Shown here piece after piece: positions 1 through 8,034 of a stretch of 64,000 bases of DNA. Every line of letters starts with the position of its first letter. Within the stretch, counting starts at the first letter, position 1. This stretch comes from Pseudomonas syringae (GTDB lineage Bacteria; Pseudomonadota; Gammaproteobacteria; Pseudomonadales; Pseudomonadaceae), in the NCBI RefSeq assembly GCF_021606685.1, contig NZ_WKCB01000022.1, positions 1 through 64,000 of the forward strand. The letters are read 5' to 3'. Below the pieces are notes generated by a model. It was not told the origin of the DNA, did not search any database, and saw only the letters and a list, made by a program, of their open reading frames with translations. A program made the position numbers and the translations under genes.

Positions 1-94
1 GTATGGGTAGGGGGGTGGAGGTTGTCCGCTATCGGCCAAATGCGGACCATCGAATCCCTTGGAAATCGAGCGCAAGCGGCGGGCATTCATCTGA

Positions 95-823
95 CTACCA
101 CGGCTGCCTACCGTGACTTCCAAAAAAGCCACCGGTAGGACCATCGGGACCCAGCAGCGACATCTTGATGACTATTTGTGCCCCTTCTTCAGGCGTCAAT
201 ACGCCCGAGTTACCGTTTAGATCGGTCCGCACATGCCCAGGCTCGACGGCATTCACTGTAATTCCCAGCGGCTCAAGCTCTTTCGCAAAGGCGACCGTTA
301 CGGCATTCAGTGCCACTTTTGACGAGCTGTAATCGAGAAGGTTGACGGTCGAATAGATCGATGTCGGATCTGTTATCAACGTGAGCGAACCGACACCGCT
401 GCTCATCATGACGATCCGGGCCTGGTCGGCATTTTTCAGCAAGGGCAGGAAAGCTTGGGTGACGCGCACCGGACCAAACAGATTGACCTCGTAAACAGCT
501 TTCATGTCCTGCATTCTCACCTCACTGGGTGCCTTGGTCATGTCGACCGCAATCCCGGCGTTGTTGATCAAGACATCAAGTGCATCTATTTGCTCAGACA
601 GCATCGCTGCGGCTCGGTACACACTGTCTTCGACCGCAACGTCCAGTTCCAAGAGGCCTGCATCGAGCCCGGCATCACGTAACTGGGCGACGGCCTGTTC
701 GCCTCGGGTATGATCGCGTGCACCGATCCAGACAAAGAACCCGGCCTCGGCAAGCCCCTTGGCAATTGCCAGTCCGATGCCTTTATTTGCGCCGGTGATA
801 AGCGCCTGTCGTTTGATAGTCAT
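95..823 (-). CDS. Short-chain dehydrogenase/reductase
   Basis: This 242-residue protein is a classical NAD(P)-dependent SDR oxidoreductase, presumably cytoplasmic; the substrate cannot be told. The N-terminal Rossmann motif TGANKGIG, the NNAG motif near residue 87, the catalytic Ser in MMSSG and the YSSSK Tyr/Lys pair are all present, and length is normal for the family. It is transcribed in the same direction as the NTF2-like gene and second SDR upstream, suggesting a small metabolic cluster. The ATG at 823 follows a weak purine-rich stretch. The family is certain, the reaction is not. Confidence 0.85.
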   Translation of the reverse strand: MTIKRQALITGANKGIGLAIAKGLAEAGFFVWIGARDHTRGEQAVAQLRDAGLDAGLLELDVAVEDSVYRAAAMLSEQIDALDVLINNAGIAVDMTKAPSEVRMQDMKAVYEVNLFGPVRVTQAFLPLLKNADQARIVMMSSGVGSLTLITDPTSIYSTVNLLDYSSSKVALNAVTVAFAKELEPLGITVNAVEPGHVRTDLNGNSGVLTPEEGAQIVIKMSLLGPDGPTGGFFGSHGRQPW

Positions 824-950
824 CGTGCTAGTCCTTGGAGTATCAAGATGCTCTTTCTTTAGTTTGCAAGGCTCTGGGGTGCCAACTCGAAGAGTCAGAA
901 CCCCATACCCGAACCGTCTCGCGAGCTGAGCGTGAAGCCTGTTTGTTCTG

Positions 951-1436
951 TCAGGAGGTCTGGGCTACTGCATCACTTTGAACACCTTGAACGTGGTGCT
1001 GAAGGTCGCCTGCAAAACGCAAAGTCACCTCACGACGAGTGAAACGCCACTCACCATCATGCAGCTCGAATTGGTCGAGGTACTTGCCGGCGCAGATAGG
1101 CTGTAATGGGAATCCGTCAAGCTGCTGATGCACGGTGTAGTAACTCTCAGAACTCGCTTTATCGCCCCAAGGCGCGACGTCAATCAGTACGTTGGTGATC
1201 GAATGCCAAGTGCGCGGCGTACCGTCGGCGTGTACCTGAAGGCCCGCCTCGAAAAAACCTAGCAAACCCTCAACCGTAGAGGCCTCAGTGCCTAGCACAT
1301 GAATCACCGCGTGCTGAAGCACTTGGGCCACACCCGTGAAATCTCCACTGTCAAGACGATGGATGTAGGTAGCGTGAAGGCGGTGAATGGCGCTCTCGGC
1401 GGCGAGACGTGCGAGGATTTCTGGTGAGTTAGTCAT
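951..1436 (-). CDS. NTF2-like / SnoaL-like protein
   Basis: This 161-residue protein has the pattern of the nuclear transport factor 2-like (SnoaL-like, cone-shaped alpha+beta barrel) superfamily: an N-terminal helix with AIHRLHATYIHRLDSGDF, a central strand region with TWHSITNVLID, and a terminal strand with WRFTRREVTLRF. Such proteins are small dehydratases, isomerases or ligand-binding proteins and often sit beside SDR enzymes, as here, between two SDR genes on the same strand. Function is not predictable beyond the fold. Confidence 0.7.
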   Translation of the reverse strand: MTNSPEILARLAAESAIHRLHATYIHRLDSGDFTGVAQVLQHAVIHVLGTEASTVEGLLGFFEAGLQVHADGTPRTWHSITNVLIDVAPWGDKASSESYYTVHQQLDGFPLQPICAGKYLDQFELHDGEWRFTRREVTLRFAGDLQHHVQGVQSDAVAQTS

Positions 1437-1641
1437 GACTCTCTCCTAGGCTTCAGCCCACAAAGGAATGGTGTATAGCGGCGACCGTATATTTGATGCG
1501 CTCGGCGAACGACCTTGGCGACAATCCAATTTGGCGCCTGACGAGCAATGATGTTGATAAGCGAGTTATCAGTCTTGTGGCTGGCGCCGGAACGGGATCA
1601 ACATTTGCGGTAAACCTCGGGATCCGCAGCCATCCAGTGAT

Positions 1642-2382
1642 CTAGCACTGCGAAGCCCCGCCATCCGCGAATAGTTCGACGCCGTTAATGTAGCTGGCTG
1701 CGTCACTGGCCAGGAACGCCACGGCAGCGCCAATCTCATGAGCCTGGCCGATACGCCCGATGGTGCTCTTCTCACTCAGGGACTCGATCACGGCCTCAGC
1801 GTGTTCCGCGAGCATATGACGTAGTGACGGGGTATCCACAGGGCCCGGACTCAAGAGGTTGATGCGCACCCCGCGGCCTTTGATGTCGAGCGTCCAGCTT
1901 CTGACCAGCGTGCGCAGTGCTGCTTTGGTGGCGCCGTACACGCTCAGGCCAGGGCCGGGATCAATGGAGGCAGTAGAACCAATGACGACAATGCTGCTGC
2001 CTTCGCCCATGAGAGGCAGTGCGCCCTGAACAGTGAAGGTCACACCCTTGACGTTGGTGCTGAATACTCGGTCGAAATAGGCCTCAGTGATGCTGCCAAG
2101 CGGAGCAATTTCACCCATGCCGGCGTTGGCTACCAGCACATCGATTCGACCATGACGGGCCTTGATTGCGTCAAATAGCACAGCGAGATCGGCTATCACC
2201 GAGACGTCCGCGACCACCGCACTGGCTCGGTCCCCGAGCTTCGATAAAGCCTCCTCCAGTTGCTCCTGCCGACGCCCGGTAATCACCACCGTGGCCCCCT
2301 GCCCTGCCAGCTCTTGGGCGATAGAAAGGCCCAATCCCGAGGACCCTCCGGTGACGAGAACGACTTTGTCTTGAAACTGCAT
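1642..2382 (-). CDS. Short-chain dehydrogenase/reductase
   Basis: A 246-residue SDR oxidoreductase with the TGGSSGLG cofactor motif, NAG motif, VIGSTAS serine and YGATK catalytic Tyr/Lys. I chose the ATG at 2382 (MQFQDK) because the 20 residues of the longer reading frame lack SDR character and the Rossmann strand begins at once from this start. It is divergent from a TetR regulator at 2558, which probably represses it; the shared intergenic region holds two copies of an operator-like sequence. The substrate is unknown. Confidence 0.85.
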   Translation of the reverse strand: MQFQDKVVLVTGGSSGLGLSIAQELAGQGATVVITGRRQEQLEEALSKLGDRASAVVADVSVIADLAVLFDAIKARHGRIDVLVANAGMGEIAPLGSITEAYFDRVFSTNVKGVTFTVQGALPLMGEGSSIVVIGSTASIDPGPGLSVYGATKAALRTLVRSWTLDIKGRGVRINLLSPGPVDTPSLRHMLAEHAEAVIESLSEKSTIGRIGQAHEIGAAVAFLASDAASYINGVELFADGGASQC

Positions 2383-2422
2383 GCTGATACTCCCGTATAG
2401 GTTGAGGGCGAATGAATTTATG

Positions 2423-2480
2423 TAGCGAACACTATATAGCACTCAGCAAAGACGCAAGCTATTTAGTAATCACTATATAA
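2423..2480. promoter_or_regulatory. Two operator-like direct repeats between TetR and SDR genes
   Basis: A 17-nt sequence occurs at 2423-2439 and again at 2464-2480, both reading TAGNNANCACTATATAR (4 mismatches between copies). Each includes a short TAG...CTA dyad. Lying in the 175-bp region between the divergent SDR and TetR genes, they are candidate binding sites of the adjacent regulator. The role is inferred from position. Confidence 0.45.
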
Positions 2481-2557
2481 ATACGCCATTCAGCTCTGCG
2501 CGGTTGCCCCGGAGATATAGCGGTCGCTACAATCGCGGGCACACAAACGAGATCGCC

Positions 2558-3157
2558 ATGACTGACAAAATCCGCCAACGCCGCCCTGCTTTCGATAGAG
2601 AGGCTGGAGTCGCCATTGCCCAAGCCATGTTCCACGAACACGGCTTCGACGCGGTGAGCCTCACGGATCTGGTCGAAGCCATGGACATCAAGCCGCCCAG
2701 CTTCTACGCCGCGTATGGCAGCAAGGCTGAGTTATTCGAGAAGGCCATGCTGCGCTACGCCCGCGAGCACGCTTTGCCGTTGGACAAACTGCTGGCGCCG
2801 GACCGGCCAGTGCCTGAAGCACTCGCCGCCTTGTTGGTCGCGGCAGCGAAGCAGTATGGAAACGACAGTGTCTTGCGCGGTTGCATGGTCACCGAGGGCA
2901 CGCGTGCGGATGACGAGGTAGCCCGCCGGATGGCGCAAACTCTGGCGGACGGAGGCGTCAAGGCGATTCGGGATTATCTTGATCAGACACTGCCCGAAAA
3001 AGCCCAATGCCTCACTGACTACCTTTCGATTACCCTGCGCGGGCTATCGTCTGCGGCGTGTAACGGCATGCCCCGCAAACGGCTAATCGAGGCCGCGCAG
3101 ACGGCGGGCCGGTTCATTGCTCACGAGCTGGGTAAAGAGCAGCAAACGGCACGCTAA
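2558..3157 (+). CDS. TetR/AcrR family transcriptional regulator
   Basis: This 199-residue protein has an N-terminal TetR-type helix-turn-helix: AIAQAMFHEHGFDAVSLTDLVEAM followed by PSFYAAYGSKAELFEKAM, the usual recognition helix region. The C-terminal ligand domain resembles the AefR/YcdC-like group (CMVTEG segment). The ATG at 2558 was preferred over the frame opening at 2504 because DNA-binding homology starts right after it. It is divergent from the SDR gene ending its promoter at 2382, the usual arrangement of a TetR repressor with its target. Confidence 0.85.
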   Translation: MTDKIRQRRPAFDREAGVAIAQAMFHEHGFDAVSLTDLVEAMDIKPPSFYAAYGSKAELFEKAMLRYAREHALPLDKLLAPDRPVPEALAALLVAAAKQYGNDSVLRGCMVTEGTRADDEVARRMAQTLADGGVKAIRDYLDQTLPEKAQCLTDYLSITLRGLSSAACNGMPRKRLIEAAQTAGRFIAHELGKEQQTAR

Positions 3158-3512
3158 CCCATGCGCCCACCACCGAGTTGCATGAACGTGGGTTTCTGCG
3201 TGCACATCCGCTGGTCACGAGCGAGGCCGATACGAACAACCCCTTGGTCGACCTGATCGGCGGGCGCCCGGCCTGGCCATTCGATGATGGAGCTTTCTGC
3301 CACTGCCAGAGGCTGCTCTTGGCCGAAAGCAGACGCTTTCACCCCAGCTGGGCTAACCAAATTTCCATTGCCCAAGGCCTATGCCCTTTCACCATTAAGC
3401 ATCGTCAATGCCATAGGCGCTGCTACCTCTTACCAGCCAAATCGTCACAAGGTTGTATTTGAATTACGACCACGCGGCGATTGGCTGAGCTATTGATTTT
3501 AAGGGGTAGGCT
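3158..3512. other. Intergenic, no supportable gene
   Basis: About 355 bases between the TetR gene and the DUF6124-like gene. Short frames are open on both strands but none has a convincing start, ribosome binding site or recognisable domain. It may hold decayed coding sequence; nothing firm is visible. Confidence 0.4.
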
Positions 3513-3743
3513 TCAATCGGAGCAGGGTGTTTCACGGTCGAGAAGTTTGGCGGTAAGCAGCACGCCCAGCTCACTCAGTTGGTGAATGGCCAACGCGATA
3601 TCGCGGTGCTTGCCGCTCAGGTCTTCGGATAGGTTTAGCAGCAGGGTGCTCACGGATGTGAAGGTTTCGAAGCTGTTAGAGAGCAGGGTTTCACTGCTGG
3701 CGTCTGGGGCGACGCGGAAGAGAGTGGTTGAATCAGTAACCAT
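3513..3743 (-). CDS. Short DUF6124-like Pseudomonas protein
   Basis: This 76-residue protein resembles the C-terminal two thirds of the Pseudomonas-restricted DUF6124 family: a segment like DASSETLLSNSFETFTS followed by helices ending HQLSELGVLLTAKLLDR. Family members are usually near 115-125 residues; the frame is open upstream, but those residues look unlike the family. The ATG at 3743 has a good AAGGAAC ribosome binding site, so a short form or 5' truncation is likely. Function is unknown. An inverted repeat lies just upstream. Confidence 0.6.
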   Translation of the reverse strand: MVTDSTTLFRVAPDASSETLLSNSFETFTSVSTLLLNLSEDLSGKHRDIALAIHQLSELGVLLTAKLLDRETPCSD

Positions 3744-3806
3744 TGTTAAGTTCCTTGCTCGGGCCGGCACCTCATCGCTACTAAACGAAAAGGCGGTAGC
3801 TGTACG

Positions 3807-3947
3807 CAGGTTAGTAGACCGGTGGAACCTAACAAAACCGGCGCGCCCGGGGGCGCCCTGCGCACAGCCACCATCAAGCACAGACGGGAACGTCTGATGG
3901 ATGAAGCTTGTGCAGTTGTTAGGTTAAACCGTGGGCTACTAAACCCG
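3807..3947. repeat. Long-range inverted repeat upstream of the DUF6124-like gene
   Basis: Arm 3807-3835 and arm 3916-3947 are near reverse complements; the best part reads ACCTAACAA on one side and TTGTTAGGT on the other. The 80-nt loop contains its own GC-rich hairpin (GGCGCGCCCGGGGGCGCC region) and a second one around CATCAAGC...GATGG. This could be a structured leader RNA for the minus-strand gene at 3743 or a small repeat element. It does not match any family I can name. Confidence 0.45.
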
Positions 3948-4049
3948 ATCACCGAGATGTCGGCGACCGAGCAACCTTAGAGACGGCCACCCCAGCGCAC
4001 AAGCCGGCGGATTCTGACGTAAGCGTAGGCAATGGAGCAAGGTGCTGCG

Positions 4050-4110
4050 GGATTGGGGCGGCTGCGCAGCCGAACGTGAGCAACCTCCCTCGCCACAGAG
4101 GGCCAGGTTG
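4050..4110. repeat. Single REP-like element
   Basis: The stretch GGCGGCTGCGCAGCC followed by GTGAGCAACCTCCCTCGCCAC resembles one half of the repeat pair at 16975-17108, a known Pseudomonas extragenic palindrome type. A related single copy lies near 4470-4535. The rest of 3948-4226 shows nothing else. Confidence 0.6.
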
Positions 4111-4226
4111 CCGGATAAGCCTCTGGCAGCCAGAAAACAGCCCTTTGAGGTGGATATCGGTCTACCATGCCAGCCCCCGGCAGTGGTTTTAAGCGCTACC
4201 GATCTCATTCTTTCAAGGTATCGCCC

Positions 4227-4460
4227 ATGTCCATCGACCAAATCAGCCTTCCCAAAGGCGTAGGCCCTCACGCCGCCAAGCTGCTTGACGCCATCACCGG
4301 CGCTGCCACCCATGAAGAACTCAACCGTGCTGGCGGTAAGGCCGAAGGTTTTGTGCTTGGCTTGGAGTCCACCAAGGCCATCAAGAGCCAGATCGCCGAG
4401 TCGTTGTATGTGGCTTACGACGACGCGGCGAGCAATCGGGCGGGTGAGTTGAAAGGCTAG
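4227..4460 (+). CDS. Small hypothetical protein
   Basis: A 77-residue, mostly helical protein starting MSIDQISLPKG. The ATG at 4227 is preferred to the frame opening at 4167 because the preceding 20 residues are basic and low in quality and the upstream sequence has TTTCAAGGTA as a plausible ribosome binding site. No known domain, signal peptide or membrane segment is seen. It stands alone between two REP-like copies. I do not recognise its function. Confidence 0.55.
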   Translation: MSIDQISLPKGVGPHAAKLLDAITGAATHEELNRAGGKAEGFVLGLESTKAIKSQIAESLYVAYDDAASNRAGELKG

Positions 4461-4469
4461 AGGGCAGCG

Positions 4470-4535
4470 GTGCTGCGGGTTTTGGGGCTGTTGCGCAGCC
4501 CAGCGGGAGCACGCTCCCTCACCACAACGTGTGCA
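4470..4535. repeat. Single REP-like element
   Basis: GGGCTGTTGCGCAGCCCAGCGGGAGCACGCTCCCTCACCAC pattern, shortened here to its core GCTGTTGCGCAGC hairpin, is the same repeat family as at 4050-4110. It separates the two flanking genes. Confidence 0.55.
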
Positions 4536-4574
4536 GTCGGCCTCTAGTGACGGGCTGATGACGAAGGAGTTTCC

Positions 4575-5138
4575 ATGACATTGACCGTCGACCGCTTGCT
4601 CAACCTGGCCATGGCCAACCCCATCAACGCTGAAATCACCGCGCGGCTGCCCGACCTCGGGGTAGACCAGTGCATGCTCACGGCGGGATGTCTGTTCCAG
4701 GCGGTGTGGAATCATCAGTCGAACCTTCCGGCTGCTCAGGGTGTAAAGGATTACGACGTTTTTTACTTTGATACAGACCTTTCCTACGAGGCAGAGGACG
4801 CGGTGATTCGCCGGGCTGAGCGGTTGTTCGAGGACCTGGGGGTTAATGTTGAAGTGAAGAACCAGGCGCGGGTCCACCTCTGGTATGGGCAGCGGTTTGG
4901 TCGGCCGTATCCGCAGTTGCACACGGCTAAGCAAGGTGTGGACCGTTACCTGGTGGCGGGCACGTGCATCGGGTTGGATATCTCCACGGGCGAGGTGTAT
5001 GCGCCCTATGGGTTGGCGGATGTGGAGCAGGGCGTGTTGCGCATCAACCCCGTGCATGCGGAGCCTGCGCTGTTTGCCAAGAAGGCCCGGAGTTATCAGG
5101 CGCGTTGGCCTTGGCTGAGGATTGTGGAGCCGGGCTAA
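4575..5138 (+). CDS. Nucleotidyltransferase-like protein (DUF925 type)
   Basis: This 187-residue protein matches the DUF925/COG3575 family annotated as nucleotidyltransferase-like. Visible features are the LTAGCLFQAVWNH segment, the acidic pair in KDYDVFYFDTDLSYE (residues about 54-68, the likely metal-binding strand), RVHLWYG, and the late GTCIGLD motif. Length is usual for the family. The substrate is unknown. It is preceded by an AAGGAG ribosome binding site (4563-4568) and is followed at 124 bp by tspO on the same strand. Confidence 0.75.
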   Translation: MTLTVDRLLNLAMANPINAEITARLPDLGVDQCMLTAGCLFQAVWNHQSNLPAAQGVKDYDVFYFDTDLSYEAEDAVIRRAERLFEDLGVNVEVKNQARVHLWYGQRFGRPYPQLHTAKQGVDRYLVAGTCIGLDISTGEVYAPYGLADVEQGVLRINPVHAEPALFAKKARSYQARWPWLRIVEPG

Positions 5139-5261
5139 GCACCGGCCACATTAAATCGGCGTTGCGGGTGCATTTTTGAGGCAAGTATTGAATTTCTGCG
5201 CGGTAGTTTGAGTCTTTGAACCATAGCGTGGCTTTCTTTCAACTGACCTCAAGGACCGACC

Positions 5262-5702
5262 ATGACCTTTTTCATTTTCCTGCTCGCCTGCGCCGCCGCT
5301 GCCAGCACCGGCATTATCTTCAAGCCCGGAGCCTGGTACGAATCCCTGGTAAAACCCGGCTTTACCCCGCCCAACTGGTTGTTTCCGGTGGCGTGGACGA
5401 CTATCTATCTGCTGCTGGCCTGGGCCGGTTACCGCTTGAGCCTGATCCCCGGCAGCCAAGTGGTGCTGGCGCTGTGGGCGGCGCAGATCGCGTTGAACAC
5501 GCTGTGGACGCCGGTGTTTTTTGGCGCGCATCGCCTCCTGGCCGGGATGGTGATTATCGCGGTGCTGTGGGTGACGGTGGCGGCGATGGTGGTGCTGGCG
5601 GTGCGCCTGGACCTGATCACCGGCTTGATCCTGTTCCCGTACCTGGCGTGGCTGTGTGTGGCGGCGGCGCTGAACTTTTCGATCCTGCGAAATAATCGTT
5701 GA
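5262..5702 (+). CDS. tspO: TspO/MBR family tryptophan-rich sensory protein
   Basis: A 146-residue inner-membrane protein of the TspO/peripheral benzodiazepine receptor family, with five hydrophobic segments and the family pattern WYESLVKPGFTPPNWLFPVAW near residues 28-50. Family members bind porphyrins and are linked to tetrapyrrole and stress responses; the role here is inferred from the family only. The stop codon overlaps the start of the following esterase (TGATG), so the two are translationally coupled. Confidence 0.85.
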   Translation: MTFFIFLLACAAAASTGIIFKPGAWYESLVKPGFTPPNWLFPVAWTTIYLLLAWAGYRLSLIPGSQVVLALWAAQIALNTLWTPVFFGAHRLLAGMVIIAVLWVTVAAMVVLAVRLDLITGLILFPYLAWLCVAAALNFSILRNNR

Positions 5703-6646
5703 TGGCCCCTACACCCTGGCCCGCCAGTGCGCCTGAACTGGACGAAATGCGCCGCTTCAACCAGAAACTTGGCTGGATGCCGCGCTTTAAAATTCGCAAC
5801 CGCGTTACGCCGCGTTTGATTCAGGCGCTGTTGCGCGCCAGTCAAAAACTCAAACGCGCACCGGTGGCCGAAACCTGTTGGGTGGGCTCAGTGCCCGTGC
5901 GCATCCTGCGGCCGAGCCGCACGCCCAAGGGCGTGGTGCTGGACATTCACGGCGGCGGCTGGGTGATTGGCAATGCGCAGATGGATGACGACCTCAACCT
6001 GGGCATGGTGCAGGCCTGCGACGTGGCGGTGGTATCGGTGGACTATCGGCTGGCGGTGAATACCCCGGTGGAAGGGCTGATGGACGACTGCCTGGCGGCG
6101 GCCCGTTGGTTGCTGACCAACGATGAGTTTGCCGACCTGCCGGTGATCGTCGTCGGCGAGTCGGCCGGCGGGCATCTGGCGGCGGCGACGTTGCTGGCGT
6201 TGAAGCAATGGCCGGCGTTGCTCCAGCGGGTGAGCGGTGCGGTGCTGTATTACGGCGTCTACGACTTGGCCGGTACGCCAAGCGTACGCGCGGCAGGCCC
6301 GCAAACGTTGTTGCTGGATGGGCCGGGCATGGTCGAGGCGCTGCGCATGCTGACGCCGGGCTTGAGCGATGACGAGCGCCGCTTGCCACCGCTGTCGCCG
6401 TTGTATGGCGACCTCGAAGGCATGCCGCCAGCACTCATGTTTGTAGGCGAACTGGACCCGTTGAAGGATGACACGCTGTTGATCGCCGAGCGCTGGCCTG
6501 GCGCGCAGGCGTATCTGCTGCCGGAGTCGGCGCATGGGTTCATTCATTTCCCGGTGGTGATGGCCGATTGCGTGCTTGCTCATAGCCGCGAATGGATCAG
6601 CCAGCGGGTGAACGCCGGGGTACTCAATCTTCCAGCGTCCGGGTAA
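5702..6646 (+). CDS. Alpha/beta hydrolase of the hormone-sensitive-lipase type
   Basis: A 314-residue carboxylesterase-like enzyme. It shows the HSL-family oxyanion motif HGGGW, the nucleophile elbow GESAGG (residues about 156-161), an acid residue in ELDPLKDD and the catalytic His in SAHGF near the C-terminus. No signal peptide is seen, so it is probably cytoplasmic. The ATG at 5702 overlaps the tspO stop and is preferred over the TTG at 5699. The natural ester substrate is unknown. Confidence 0.85.
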   Translation: MAPTPWPASAPELDEMRRFNQKLGWMPRFKIRNRVTPRLIQALLRASQKLKRAPVAETCWVGSVPVRILRPSRTPKGVVLDIHGGGWVIGNAQMDDDLNLGMVQACDVAVVSVDYRLAVNTPVEGLMDDCLAAARWLLTNDEFADLPVIVVGESAGGHLAAATLLALKQWPALLQRVSGAVLYYGVYDLAGTPSVRAAGPQTLLLDGPGMVEALRMLTPGLSDDERRLPPLSPLYGDLEGMPPALMFVGELDPLKDDTLLIAERWPGAQAYLLPESAHGFIHFPVVMADCVLAHSREWISQRVNAGVLNLPASG

Positions 6647-6681
6647 TCTTTCAGCTCCCACTGTAAAGCCAAGGAACGCAC

Positions 6682-7146
6682 GTGCCCGTGAACACGCTGA
6701 CCCTACGTCCGGCGATGGTGACCGACCTGCCGTCGATTTATCGCGGCGAGTTGGCCTACATCCAGCAATGGGAGCCCGCTCACGAAGCCGCCTGGCGGGC
6801 GCAGGTGGAGCGCAACCTTACTGCATGGGTCGACAACTTCGAGCGTTTGACGGTTGCGATGCTGGGCGGGCAATTTGTCGGTTATTCGTTATGGAAAACC
6901 GAGGGCGGCTTCGCCGAGCTTTGCACGATCAACGTGAGCGCGGCTCATCGGCGCAAGGGCATAGGTCGGGCGTTGCTGGAGGCCTATCAGGTTGCTGCAG
7001 CGGCCAATGGCTGCACGCCGTTGAGTTTGAGCGTGCGCCCTGACAACCCCGCGCGGTTTATGTATGAGCGGGCAGGGTTTGCCTGTGTGGGCACGGGTGC
7101 CCATGGCTATCTGCGTTACGAGCGAGCCAATGGAGTCGGAACTTAA
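6682..7146 (+). CDS. GNAT family N-acetyltransferase
   Basis: This 154-residue protein has the GNAT acetyl-CoA-binding signature RRKGIGRALLEA near residues 93-104 and the typical LSVRPDNPARFMYERAGF segment near the end. It starts with GTG at 6682 behind AAGGAACG. It probably acetylates a small amine or a protein N-terminus; the substrate cannot be told. It is followed by two more small genes on the same strand. Confidence 0.85.
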   Translation: MPVNTLTLRPAMVTDLPSIYRGELAYIQQWEPAHEAAWRAQVERNLTAWVDNFERLTVAMLGGQFVGYSLWKTEGGFAELCTINVSAAHRRKGIGRALLEAYQVAAAANGCTPLSLSVRPDNPARFMYERAGFACVGTGAHGYLRYERANGVGT

Positions 7147-7203
7147 AACTTGATCGTCTGGTCAGGTTATTCAGTTGTTCCTCCCTATAACAAGGACTGC
7201 CCC

Positions 7204-7428
7204 ATGCGTGAATACACCCTCAACTACCTGTTCAACGCCGAACCGCGTACCCAAGTGTTCGAACTCAAGCAAGCCCAGCTGCCGGTGCATGAGGCGGCGT
7301 TGCACTTGCTGCAGTTGCATTTGGGCGATGCGGAGAATGGCTTGATCCTGCCGCCTGCGGATGCGACGCCAGCAGAAATTCTGCAGCAGGCGCAGGTGGT
7401 GGGTATTACGCAGATAACGGTTCTATGA
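7204..7428 (+). CDS. Small hypothetical protein
   Basis: A 74-residue protein starting MREYTLNYLF. The ATG at 7204 follows AAGGACTGCCCC; the longer frame from 7150 lacks such a site. It is likely one domain of strand-helix type with no membrane segment. Its end overlaps the start of the following acetyltransferase by 4 bases (ATGA), so the two are co-translated. Function is not recognised. Confidence 0.6.
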   Translation: MREYTLNYLFNAEPRTQVFELKQAQLPVHEAALHLLQLHLGDAENGLILPPADATPAEILQQAQVVGITQITVL

Positions 7429-7922
7429 CCTCGGTGCCGATCATCCAGGCGGTCACGGCTGCGGATATCCCTGAGGTACTGAGGTTCGTGCTGCACGCCC
7501 GTGCCGAGCTTTTCCCCAAGCTCAGCGCAACGGGGATGCCACCGGACCTGGCACAGTTCGACGCCACCTACCTTGAGGGCGACGGTCAGTTCCTTATTGC
7601 TCGCGATCAAGGCCGGATCGTTGCTGCTATTGGTTATCTGCCCTATGACGGGCGTTTCCCGCAGTTGAATTACCACGGACGCAAGACGGTGGAAGTGGTG
7701 CGCCTGTTCGTGCAGCCTGAGTTCCGTCGCTTTGGCCTGGCGGGCGAGTTGTATCGCGCATTAGAGGCACTGGCGCGCGCGGATGGAGTGGCGGTGGTGT
7801 ACCTGCATACCCACCCGTTCCTGCCGGGGGCGATTGATTTTTGGCTACGGCAGGGGTTTGAGATCGTCGATGTCGAAGCCGACCCGATCTGGCAGACCAC
7901 CCACATGCAAAAGCCTCTGTAG
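7425..7922 (+). CDS. GNAT family N-acetyltransferase
   Basis: A 165-residue GNAT acetyltransferase with the acetyl-CoA loop RRFGLAGELYRALE near residues 102-115 and a C-terminal FWLRQGFE strand. It is coupled to the small gene before it (ATGA overlap). The gene ends just before a REP pair that separates it from the convergent ABC transporter operon. Substrate unknown. Confidence 0.85.
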   Translation: MTSVPIIQAVTAADIPEVLRFVLHARAELFPKLSATGMPPDLAQFDATYLEGDGQFLIARDQGRIVAAIGYLPYDGRFPQLNYHGRKTVEVVRLFVQPEFRRFGLAGELYRALEALARADGVAVVYLHTHPFLPGAIDFWLRQGFEIVDVEADPIWQTTHMQKPL

Positions 7923-7929
7923 ATCCAAA

Positions 7930-8021
7930 GGTGGGAGGGGGCTTGCTCCCGATGGCTGTGGGTCAGTCATGGATTTATTAACTGACACTGCCTCATCGGG
8001 GGCAAGCCCCCTCCCACCTTT
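7930..8021. repeat. REP pair (REPIN)
   Basis: Two inverted copies of GTGGGAGGGGGCTTGC(T/C)CCCGATG separated by about 40 bp between convergent genes. This is the common P. fluorescens group REPIN arrangement and may also act as a bidirectional terminator. Confidence 0.85.
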
Positions 8022-8034
8022 GAATTTTGGTGTG

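Noticed and set aside
3154..3462. Open frames on both strands between TetR and the DUF6124-like gene
   Set aside because: No credible ribosome binding site, no recognisable domain and skewed composition; at best decayed sequence.
3824..3855. Possible hrp box starting GGAACC at 3824
   Set aside because: The GGAACC half is present but at N15-16 the sequence is CCCG rather than CCAC, and no candidate effector follows.
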